This document shows positions 25,401 through 37,400 of a stretch of 64,000 bases of DNA, one piece after another. The DNA comes from Brasenia schreberi (taxonomy: Eukaryota; Streptophyta; Magnoliopsida; Nymphaeales; Cabombaceae), in assembly GCA_036023115.1 (NCBI GenBank), contig JAYKKT010000048.1, positions 5,418,001 to 5,482,000 of the forward strand, written 5' to 3'. A model generated the notes under the pieces. The model saw only the letters and a list, made by a program, of their open reading frames with translations. It did not search any database and was not told where the DNA came from. A program made the position numbers and the translations under genes. Position 1 is the stretch's first letter. Each line of letters opens with the position of its first letter.

Positions 25401-28400
25401 AAATTTTGTTATGGCATTTGATCTCTTTATAGTCAATACAATCTTCATAAAATGAGATGAACATTTAATTACTTATAAGAGTGGCTTATCACAAACACAA
25501 ATTGATTATTTTATTTGTAGAGAAAAAGATAGAGCGTATTGTAAAGATTGCAAGGTAATTCCAGGAGAAAGCTTAACCACTCAACATCAACTTTTAGTCA
25601 TGGATTTACAAATAAAAAAATGGACAAAGAAGAAAAGAGTGCATCGAGCTATTCGAACTAAATGGCGGAACCTCAAAAGCAAGAAAGAAGATATATTTAC
25701 ACAGAAAGTCCTTCAAGGAGATGTTTGGAATTATGTTGGTACACCCTGTGATATGTGGAACAATATGGTTACATATTAGGAAAGTGGCGAAAGATGTGTT
25801 AGGTGTATCTAAGAGAGGTGTACCAGCACAAAAAGAAGCTTGGTGGTGGTGTGAAGTAGTACAAAATAAAATCAAGGCAAAGAGGGCATGTTACAAATTA
25901 CATTATGCTAAGAAAACTAGTGAAACTTTAGAGGCTTATAAGAAAGCAAAGAAGGAAGCGAAAAAGGCCGTGAGTGAAGCAAAAGCTAAAATTTGGGAGG
26001 ATTTATATAAAAAACTCAACTCAAAAGAGGGTGAAAGAGATATTTTTAGGATAGCGAGGACTAGAGATAAGAAAACTAAAGATCTTAATTATGTTAGATG
26101 CATCGAAGACGAGGATGAAAAAATTCTAGTGGCAAATGATGATATAAGAAATAGATGGAAAAACTATTTTTATAATCTTTTTAATGAAAATAAAGATGTT
26201 AGTATTAGTTTAGGAGATTTAGCCAAGTCAGAAAAGTATATAAACCACAATTTCTACTGACATATTCAAAAGGATGAAGTAAAGAGGCTCTTAAACATAT
26301 GAAGAGTGGTAAATCGGTAGGACCAGATAATATTCTTATAGAAGTTTGGAAAATACTAGGAGAAATAGGAATAACTTGGCTCACAAGACTATTTAATGAA
26401 ATATAGAAAAACCAAAAGTTGCCTGAGAAATGGAGAGCAAGTACACTTATACCCATATATAAGAACAAGGGAGATATTCAAAATTGTGTGAATTATCGAG
26501 GTATAAGTTAATGAGTCATACTATGAAATTATGCGAAAGAATTATCGAACGTAGGTTAAGACAAGTATCAAGTACAACAGAGAACCAATTTGGATTTATG
26601 CCAGGCAGATCTACTATTGAAGCAATTCACCTTTTGAGACGTCTTATGGAACATGTTAGAGCAAAAAAGAAAGACCTTCACATGATATTTATTGATCTAG
26701 AAAAAGCTTATGATAGGGTACCGAGGGAGGTTCTTTGGAGAACTTTGGAAAAAAGAGGTATCCCATTGACATATATTAACCTTATAAGAGACATGTATGA
26801 TGGTGCAAAAACATATGTGAGGACTCATGAAGCAACGACAGACTTCTTTGAAGTTAATATTGGGTTACATCAAGAAACTTTAAGTTCCATACTTATTTAT
26901 AATGGTGATGGATGAGTTAACAAAACATATTCAAGATGAAGTACCTTGGTGTATGTGATTTGCAGATGACATTGTATTAGTGGAGGAGTCTAAGGAAAAA
27001 GTTAATAGAAAATTGGAACTATGGAGAGAAACATTAGAAAGCGAAGGCCTCCGACTTTGTAGAACAAAGACAAAATATATGAAATTTAAGTTTGATCATT
27101 TGGCTACTTCACAGAGGACATGTAAATTAAAATTGGCACACATTGCATTCCCCAAAAGGAAAGTTTTAAATACCTAGGGTCAATTTTTCAGAGTGATGGA
27201 AGAATTGATGGAGATGTTACACATAGAATTAATGCTGGTTGGTTAAAATGGAGAGGAGCGTTAGGTATTCTTTGTGATAAGAAGATACCATTAAAATTAA
27301 AAGGTAAATATTATAGAGCAGCAATTAGGCCTGCCATGTTTTATGGTTCTGAGTGTTGGGCAGTTAATCATCAACATGTACAAAAGATGTCTGTGACAGA
27401 AATGAAGATGTTGAGATGGATGAGTGGTCATACAAGAAAAGACCGTATACATAATGAGGTTATTAGAAACAAATTAGGAGTGACACCAATAGAGGATAAA
27501 ATGAGAGAACATTGTTTAAGATGGTTTGGACATATAGAAAGAAGATCAAAAGAAGAACCTGTAAGAAGGTTAGAAAAACTAAATTTGGAAAGTATTAAAA
27601 GAGGTAGAGGACGACCACAAAAGTGTTGGAAAGAAACAATAAAGAATGATCTAGCTTATTGGGAGTTAACTGCTAACATGGCACACGATAGGGATCTGTG
27701 GAAACAAAGAATCCATGTAGCCGACCCCGTCTAGTATGGGAAAAGGCTTAGTTGTTGTTGTTGTAATTCTCTTGTAATCAACCTCCTAACAGACTCAAGC
27801 CGTCAGGGCCCATGCCATCAGGAATCCAACGACTAGATTTCTAGCTGTTGGGGGCTCCCAATAAATACGAGTTAAAGGGTGGATGTCCACCAAGATTCAA
27901 CTGGTTGTTTTCTTCTTCTCTATATAATCCTCAACTGATTGTTTTCTTCTTCTCTATATAATCCTCTCCCTTGTACATAATAAAGATCACATTATTTAAG
28001 TGTATTTGCTCCTGCGTTTAGTGCATTTTGCTATTGTTCTAGCTTTTTCTAAGGCCTCTCATAGTCATCCTTTGGTAACACACGATTGTTGGATACATGT
28101 ATTGGATTTTCGTTGCTCTATTCAATACGTTAAAGTATTGTCTTCATTATATGGTACCAGAGCCGATCTGTTCTTCGGGATTATCAAGTCCCTTGAAGAT
28201 GAAAGAAAATGGTTTTAATTTTCGATTAACTTTGAACTACAAAATATGAGTCAATCAATGAAAAATATCTATATTTAAAAAAGTTGTGGGGCTATGTGAG
28301 TGGATCGAAGATAGAACCCTTTATAAATGCCATATTAAGAGAAAAGAGGAATTTGAAGGAGGCCAATGAATGTTTTTATGGGTTCTTATGAACAATGTGA

Positions 28401-31400
28401 ATGATCACATTAGAGACACCTTGATCGATTCTACTAATGCCAAAGAGAATACTTAAAGAAATCTCATGTTCAAAGTGATATGGTACATAAGATTATATTA
28501 TGTGACAAAATGTCTATCACTAAGACTAGGAGAAAAAAGAGCAAATGAATTCAATAGTAAATATTCCAATATTTGGAAGTAATTAAATTGATATAAAAAG
28601 AAGTGTACACAATGTCTTAATGAAAGACAATACGAAAGAAATGAAGATTTTATATATCAATTTTTAGAAGTTTTAGAGAAGAATTTGAAAATCCTCTCTT
28701 GATCCTTTCCCACTAGAGAAGAGGTTCTTACCCTAAATATGGCATTTAGGGCTATGGTCAGGGGAATTGGCCCACGAGAGCCAAGGAGTCAAACCCCCAA
28801 TAGCTACTTCATGTAACCGTTGGGGGCCCAACGGCTACTTGCCCTGGCTGCAGATTGCTCCCTGCTCTTCTCTAACACTTTCTTTTTTTTCTATAAATAC
28901 TTCCAATATACTCTTGTAAGTAAAGTTGTTGGTTGATTAATAATATTCATTTTTCACTACTTTTAGTGTGCCTTCGTTATACTTAGTGAGATTATGATTT
29001 TTTCGAAGGCTTTGTGATAGTTACATTGTGGTGATATCTATTCATCGATCTTGATATTCATCGATCTTCCGTTGCTATATTAAAACATCGCCTTCATTAC
29101 ATGGTATCGGAGCCATTCTCAATCGAGTGAACGTCATTCGTCGCCTCAAGAGGCATGTCGATAGTGCTATTGACTTTATTTTAAGTTTCTCTTTATAATT
29201 ATTTTTTCTTTGAAATATGAATGAAAAATAAGAGTTTAATTTTTGTTTAACACCTTTAAACTAGAAAATATGAGCCCAATTTATGAAAAATTATATATAC
29301 AACGTATCTATATTTTAAAAATTATGGAGTTGAATAAGTGTTTCGAAGGTAGAACCCTTCGTTAATGCCACACTTGATCAAAAAGAAGAATATGAAGGAG
29401 GTTATCGAATGGTCTTATGGGTGTTCATGAATAATGTAAATGGGCACGCTAAGGAAACCTTGGCCAACTTCACTAATACCAAAGAAGCATGAAAATACAA
29501 CAACAACAACTAAGCCTTTTTCCATACCAAAGAAGCATGCGAATATTTAAAAAAATCTCATGTTCAAAACGATGTTGCTCATAGAATGACATTACGAGAT
29601 AAATTAATCTCTTAGATAAGGAGATAAAGGTATAAACGATTTTTTTGGTTAATATTCAAACGTATGGAATCAATTGTATGCATATAAAAAGAAATGTATA
29701 CAATTTCTTAGTGAAAGGTAAAGACAATGAAAGGTGAAGACAATGAAGCCTTCGTATATCAATTCTTAAGAAGCCTTCGAGAAATTTGAAGGGGTAAGAT
29801 CATCTCATCCATGAGAAACCCTTTCCAAGTAAGGAAGAGGTTATTACCGATCTTCAATTGACGGAAACAAAAATGAATGAAGCTAGGTTTCAAAGAGATA
29901 CCGCCTTAGCCGCATCTAGACTCGGAGCAAATGTCAAGACATATTGCCCTCCACATTTTAAAATTGAATGGTCAGTGAGGCTAGAAGAGAAGTCATTTGT
30001 CATTTTTGTAGAAATGTCGGTCAGATTAGGCCAAATTGCCTTAAGTTAAAAAGAAAGCTTCTATACTAGAAGAACATGCCTCCTCTATTTTTGCACTTTA
30101 AGAAAAAGTGAAATTACTTGGAGCTCAAATGAAGGAAAAAGCAACAATTGAAGCTGTTTGCTCTTCTTCAACTAAAGAAACTCAAGGTATGACTTCTTTG
30201 CGTCTTCATTTGGGTGCTTTTTTCTATATGACGTGTAATGAGAAAATTTTAAATTCATGTGTTAGTAAGCCCCTATGTAGTGTTTATACTGTAGATGGAA
30301 CCAAATTAAATGTTGATAAGATTGGTGATCTTCAAAAAAAAAATTTTGAGATTTTTAAAATAAGTGTTGTTTCAAAGCTAAATTTGAAATTACTTTTTGT
30401 ATCTCAAACTATGGATGATGGTTGTGTTATGACTTTTTCATCGATGAGATGTATTATACATGATCGCCTATCGAAGAAGGTGATTAGGCGTAACCATAAG
30501 GAAGACAGACTTTATATCATAGATTACTTGCATAATATAGGATATATTAATGTTTTGTCAAATGATGCTCTTTTGTAACATAAGATAAGACACCTTAATA
30601 TTCAAAAGTTGTATAAATGTGCTCTTAGAATAAAGATTGAGCATTTTTCTTACAAAGATTGTGTACTTAGTAAAATGCAACACCTCCCGTTTTTAACAAA
30701 ACGTATGTTACCACGAGACCTATTTCAAACGGGTGTGGGTGCGGGTGATGGTGCGGACACGGGTGCGGGTACGGGATACGGCAAATTTCAAAAATTCTGG
30801 GTGCGGCGACACGGCTAAGGTATATAATATATAATATTCAAGCTACAACAAGTGAGACATCAATTAACATAAGTATATAACAATAGCAAGTACACAACTT
30901 TATATTAAAGCAAAACACATAAACGGTAAACAACTACTAATTTCATCATAATTCACAAATCACAATCATCACTATCCGGACCCATTTATCCAAAAAGACC
31001 CGAATTTCAAAATCGATACCAAATTTTGAAGCATGAAATATCCACATAAAAGGAAGTGAAGAAGGTCTGCGTTGAGATATTTTTTTATGTTCTCGGTAGA
31101 GTTTCATGGGAGATGATTGAAGACAAGCTTAAGGAGCATTTTGGAAACTATGGTGAGGTAACCCAGGTGGTCTTCATGGGAGATAAGGTCATGAGTCGAC
31201 TAAGAGGCTTCAGTTTCATCGTCTTCACGGATTACTCCTTCTTTGATCGTGTTCTAAAGGATAAATACACCATATACATCAGAACTGTACAACAACAATT
31301 AAGCCTTTTCCCATACTAGACGGGTCGGCTACATGGATTCTTTATTTCCACATATCCCTATCGTGTGCCATGTTAGCAGTTAACTTACAATAAGCTGGAT

Positions 31401-34400
31401 CATTCTTTATTGTTTCTTTCCAACACTTTTGTGGCCGTCCTCTACCTCTTTTAATACTTTCCAAATTTAGTTTTTCTAACCTTCTTAAAGGTTCTTCTTT
31501 TGATCTTCTTTTTATATGTCCAAACCATCTTAAGCGATCTTCTCTCATTTTATCCTCTATTGGTGCCACTCCTAATTTGTTTCTAATAACCTCATCATGT
31601 ATACGGTCTTTTCTTGTATGACCACTCATCCATCTCAACATCTTCATTTGTGTCACAGACATCTTTTGTACATGTTGATGATTAACTGCCCATCACTCGT
31701 AATCATAAAACATGGTAGGCCTAATTGGTGCTCTATAATATTTACCTTTTAACTTTAATGGTATCTTCTTATCACAAAGAATACCTGATGCTCCTCTCCA
31801 TTTTAACCAACCAACATTAATTCTATGCGTAACATCTCTATCAATTCTTCCATCACTTTGAAAAATTGACCCTAGGTATTTAAAACTTTCCTTTTGGGGA
31901 ATGCAATGTGTGCCAATTTTAATTTTTATGTCCTCTAAAGTAACCAAATGAGACGGCAGAACTTTGAGGTAAAAAAAAAAGTTGCATTTTTTTTTGCAAT
32001 GCCGCACTGACACGGTGTCGTGTTAGTGTCGCACCCGTGTCGAGGTCGTCACTCTACCTCTTAGAAGTGTCTGTGTGACTTAGCACGAGACCTTTTGAAA
32101 TTATTCATTCGGATGTTTGGGGTTCTAATCCTGTTATGTCTAAAGGAGGCATCTCCTACTATGTTATTTTCATCGACGACTTCAGTAGATATACATGGGT
32201 ATATCTTTTAAAAGCTAAATCCGATGTTTTTCAAAATTTTGTTATCTTTCATAATCTTATGAAAAGTCAAATTGTCTCTAAAAATAAGATTTTTATAACT
32301 GACTCGAGAGAGGAGTTTATGTCTAAAGAATTTTAAAACTATCTTAACAAATTTGGAATTGTTCATCAATCTTCTTGCACTAAGACTCTCCAACAAAATG
32401 GGATTTCATAACATAAACATTGTCATATTATAGAAACTACAAGAACATTACTCTTATCTAGTAGGGTTCCTAAAAATTTTATTTATTTGATTAACCATAT
32501 GCATTCTTTCGTTTTACAAAACATGTCTCCTTTAGAAAAGCTTTTTACAATTTCTCCATCTACTCTAGATTAAGAAATTTTGGATGCAAATGTTTTGTTT
32601 ATACTGACAAAAATCATAAATTGTTCTCTCGTGTCATAAAATGTGTATTTTTGGGTATGAAATAAATAAAAAAAGATATAAATGTTATGATTATAAAAAT
32701 AATAAATACCATGTATTTAGAGATGGTAGTACTATTTTTGAACATGAATATACGTTTAAAAGTATGAATGATATTAGTACTATTAATGGTTCTACTTATT
32801 TCTTTTTAAATGATGTTCTAGGAAATGATGGGATAAATCTAGAAAATTATTAGGATGAACACTCGTTGTCATGGTATTCTATTGTTTCTTTTGATCAACA
32901 TTACTGTAGGCGACCTTCTCATGCTACTCAACCTATACTTAGAAAATATAGTGGGGACTCCAGACTCCTGAACAATTTGTTTCCTATGATAGCTTTCCAC
33001 CAAGACATAAAGCTCTCTTAACTACTATTTCTGCTATAAAGGAACCCATAACTTTTAAAGAAGCATAATCATAAGTCTGGATTCTGAACGAGGAATTAGA
33101 TGCTTTAGATATAACTACCTGTGAGATGATGTTCCTAAATTTCAAAACAAAAAACCTATAGGATGTAGATGGGTGTTTAAGATTAAGACTAATGACAATG
33201 TTTCTCTTGACTGCTATAAAGCTAGATTAGTTGCAAAGGGTTATTATCAGAAATATGGGATTGGCTACGAGAAAACCTTTGCCCCTATAGCCAGGATGAC
33301 CACTATAAGAACTCTTATAGTTGTTTGTACTGTTAAGCATAGAACATCTATAAATTGGATGTGAAAAATATCTTTTTAAATGGTTGGTTAAAGGAAGAGG
33401 TATATATGAAACCTCCTCCGTGCCTTAATATTCCAACCCACCAAGTCTTACGACTGAAAAGGGCATTGTATGGTCTCAAACAAGACTTAAAGTTTGGTTT
33501 GACAAAATGATTGAATTTATGATGTTGCATGGTTTTACTACCGACACAACCTTGTTTATAAGGAAATCTGTCGCATTATTGTTATTCTTCTACTCTATGT
33601 AGATGACATGATCATTACAGGTAGTGATGAGTTTGGGATATAACAGATCAAGCAAGAACTTGGTAAGATGTTTGAGATGAAGGATTTTGGATAACTATCT
33701 TACTTTTTGGATATTGAGGTAACTAGAGATGTTAGAGGTTTTTTTTTATCTCAAACTAAATTCTCTAATGATGCTATCAAGACTGACGGATGGTAAAATT
33801 GTTGAGACTCTAGATGCGATCAACCAAAAAATGCGACTTGTTGATGGAGAACCATTCAGAGATCCACCCCTTACAAACAAATGGTTGGGGCTCTTACGTA
33901 TCTCACCATAACACAACCTGATATTACTTATGCAGTACACACTGTAAGTTAGTTCTAACGTTCACTTACTTCTGTACACATGAGTGCAATTATTAGGATT
34001 GTCCGATATGTTCGGCAAACCATGACAAGAGAGTATTTCTGTCGTCTTCATCTTTACCTTAATTAATTGCCTATACTTATGTTGATTGGGGTGAAGATGT
34101 AAATGACAAGCACTCCACAACGGGTTATTGTATTTTTCTTGGTGACTCTCGTATCTCATGGAAATGTAAAAAATAATAAAGGGTATCATTCTCTTCTACC
34201 GAAGCTGAGTATCGCACCATGACCAACATAATTATTGAACTGACCTTGCTCACTATTTCAGGATATGGGAGTATCACTGAAAGCCACTCCACTTATGTAC
34301 TACGATAAAAAGAGTGTTATGTATATAGCCAATAATCATATTTTTCATGAGCGCACCAAACATATTGGAATGGATTGTCACTACGTTCGTGAAGAACATT

Positions 34401-37400
34401 TAAAAGGTAATTTGACATTACACTTTGTGAGATCAGAATATCAATTTGCAGATGTCTTCAGCAAATCACTGCCAACTCATCAGTTTCAATTTTTAGTTAG
34501 CAAACTTTCGGTCATGGTACCGTTAGTTTGGGAGGGTGTAAATTATAAATATGGCCTTCAAGGCCAGGGCCTTAAGGGCCTGGCCGAAAGGGTCAGGCCA
34601 CAAGGGCCAAGGATCTAGGCCCCCAACGGCTACCTAACTTTAGGTAGCCGTTTGGGCCCTAGCTGCAGGCAACTCCCTGCTCTCTTGAGGTTGCTCCATG
34701 CTCTTCTCCACACTCTTTTTTTCTATAAATACTTATAATATACACTCTTGTAAGTAATAATATTCAATTTTTGTTACTTTTAGTGTGCCTTCGTTGCACT
34801 TCAATGAGATTATAGTTTTTTTTAAAGCTTTGTGATACTTACATTGTGGTGATATCTATTCATCAATCTTGATATTTATTCATCGATCTTCTATTGCTAT
34901 ATTGAAGCGTCGTCTTCGTTACACTTACCAACCTCCAAATGGCGGCAATAAGACTCAATAAAACTAGGGTGCAAAAAGATTCCGTCTTAACTGCATCAAG
35001 ACTCGAAGCACACATTAAGACATTGATCTCCAAATTTCAAAATCGAAGGATCAAGCAAAGCAAAGAGGAAAGTTATTCGCCACTTTTGTAAGAAAGCCAG
35101 ACATATTAGGCTGAATTGTCTAAGATTAAAGGTGACATTGGTAGATAAACAAAGCTCTTCTTCCTCAATTCTTGCTCTCCATGAAAAAGTAAAGCTTCTT
35201 GAAGCATAATTGAAAGAGAAGGCAATTATTGGTCCAGAATGCTCTCCTTCCACTCGTGATGCTCAAAGCATGACTTCTTGATTACTTGATTCGGGTGCTT
35301 CATTTAATATGATTTGCAATGAAAACTTTTGAACTAATGTATAAGAAACCTTTGTCATGCGTGTTTACCGCCGATAGAACTAAACTAAATGTTACAAAGG
35401 GACCCTTAAAATAAAAAAATTTAATTCTTAAAATAAGTTTTGTTCTAAAATTAAAATTAAATTTATTTTATCCCAAATATCGGATAATGGTTGTGTTATA
35501 ACCTTCTCATCTACGAGATGCATTGTACTTAATCGCCTATCAAAGAAGGTGATTGGATGTGGTCATAGAGAATGACTCTACGTAATGGACTATATGCGTA
35601 ATATTGGATTGTCAAATGATGTACAACCATGGCGTAAGAAACTTGGTCACTTAAATGCTCAAAAGTTGTATCAATGTCTTATTAAAATAAAAAATATTGA
35701 AAATTTCTCTTACAAAGATTGTATTCTTTACAAAATGCAACATCTTTCATTTTCAAACAAAACATATGTTACAACCAAACCTTTTGAAATTGTTCACTCG
35801 GATGTTTGGGGTCCTGCACCCATTATGTCAAAAGGAGGTGTCTCTTATTATGCCATATTTATTGATGACTTTACTAAATATACATGAGTATATCTATTAA
35901 AGGTAAAATCTTATGTTTTTAAAAATTGTCATATTCAATAACTTTGTTAAAAATTAATTTGAGTATGAAATTAAAGTTTTTAAGTCTGACTCAGAAGGAG
36001 AATTTGTATCAAATGAGTTTGAGAGGTACCTTAAAAATCACGAGATCCTTCACCAAACCTCTTTTATCAAAACTCCTCAACAAAAAGGTATGTTCGACCG
36101 AAAGCATAGGCATATTGTAAAAACCACTCGAACCTTATTGGTATCTAGTGGAATTTCTAAAAATCTCTTGGCAGAAGTCATTATGATGTCTGCCTACCTA
36201 ATAAATTGAATGTCCTCTTCCGTATTACAAAATGTCTCCTTTTGAAAAACTCTTTCAAATCAGACCTTATTCTATACTAAGAGTATTTGGATGTAAATGA
36301 TTTGTTTTTACAAACAAAGAACATAAACTATTTTCGTGAGTCATTGAATGTGTTTTCTTAGAATACATATAAACAAAAAAGGTTATAGATGATATGATCC
36401 TAAGAATGACAAGCTTATGTATCTAGAGCTATTAAGTTTTTTTGAAAATAAATGTGTTTCGTTGATATTCTAATCTTATAAGAGAAATGTATGACAGAGT
36501 GACATATTTGTTTAAAGTTAATATTGGATTTCTAGTCCATATTTATTTATATCGGTTAATGATAAGTTAACAAAATATATTCAATATGAAATACCTTGGT
36601 GTATGTTATTTGCAGATGACATTGTGTTAGTGAATAACTCTAAGAAAAAGTTATCAAAAAATTAGAATTATGGAGGCATCGCAGAAAGTAAGGGCTTAGA
36701 ACTTAGTAGAGTTTGATCATTCGATTGCTTCAAATGACATAGAAATTAATATTGGCACATATTGAATTTTTTGTAAGGAAAGTTTTAAGTGTTTAGGGTC
36801 AATTTTTTCATAACGATAAAAAATTAATGGAGATATTATATATAAAATTAATTTAAGTTGGTTAAAATAGAGAGATGTACACGGTATTTTATGTGACAAG
36901 AAGATATGATTAAAGTTAAAAGGTAAGTATTATAGTGTTGGTCGAGGTTATAATAGTTAACTATCAACATATAAGCTATAGCATAAGTGAAGATGTGATA
37001 TGAATGTGTGACTACATATGGAAAGACTACATGTGTAATGAGGTTATTAGAAACAAATTAGGAGTGATTCTAATGGATGATAATACTAGGGAAAATCGCT
37101 TAAGATGAATAGACACATGGAAATGCGATCAAAGGAAGCTTTAACATGGTACGAGAAACTAGACGGTAAAAATGTTAAAAGTAGAAGAGGAAGATCGGAA
37201 AAGTGTTGGAAGGAAACATAAAGAAGAGGAAGATCGGAAAAGTGTTGGAAGGAAACATAAAGAATGATCTAGCTTTTGTTTAGTTAACTGTTAGCTAAGT
37301 CACACAGACACTTCTAAGGGGTGGAGTGTCGACCTCGACACTGGTGCGACACCGACACCGACACCGACACCGTGTCGGGTGTGGCATGGCAAAAAAAAAA

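Larger units (their letters stand above)
30720..32083 (+). mobile_element. TIR element carrying a captured RRM fragment
   Basis: Termini are CTATTTCAAACGGGTG at the left and GTGTGACTTAG at the right (complement CTAAGTCACAC); sister copies show CTATGTCACACGGGTG. It is flanked by a perfect 8-bp duplication CACGAGAC (30712-30719 and 32084-32091), as for hAT elements. Subterminal GC-rich short repeats (GGGTGCGGGTG at the left, CGGTGTCG at the right) are shared with the copy at 37295-38051. Inside lie an RRM-coding fragment (about 31053-31288) and a nested RTE (31290-31953). No transposase is present. Confidence 0.86.
28733..34923 (+). mobile_element. Inner Ty1/copia element with both LTRs
   Basis: LTRs are 28733-29101 and 34537-34923, flanked by CTTACC at 28727-28732 and 34924-34929 (copia normally makes 5-bp duplications; the sixth base may be coincidence). 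Order of remnants: primer-binding site, gag (29230-30050), protease region (about 30108-30400), GAG-pre-integrase (30440-30710), integrase (SDVWG...[17 protein letters not shown], 32105-32336), RT ([12 protein letters not shown]...[13 protein letters not shown], 33150-33360; [13 protein letters not shown], about 33593-33632) and RNase H ([15 protein letters not shown]...[11 protein letters not shown], 34340-34480). A TIR element (30720-32083) interrupts it between pre-integrase and integrase. Stops and frameshifts are frequent. Confidence 0.9.
27773..36461 (+). mobile_element. Outer Ty1/copia element, split and truncated
   Basis: 5' LTR, primer-binding site and decayed gag (28200-28726) are followed by an inserted second copia element (28733-34923). 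The outer element then resumes with the gag zinc-knuckle region (about 35050-35130), a protease-like stretch (about 35270-35480), GAG-pre-integrase (MDYMRNIG...[13 protein letters not shown], 35585 on) and integrase ([19 protein letters not shown], about 35782). It stops near 36461 at an RTE. No RT, RNase H or 3' LTR is seen. Many stops make it inactive. Confidence 0.82.

Noticed and set aside
31056..31319. Stand-alone RRM protein gene
   Set aside because: The frame has a degraded RNP2, runs into an RTE, and lies inside transposon inverted repeats. It is a captured fragment, not a gene.
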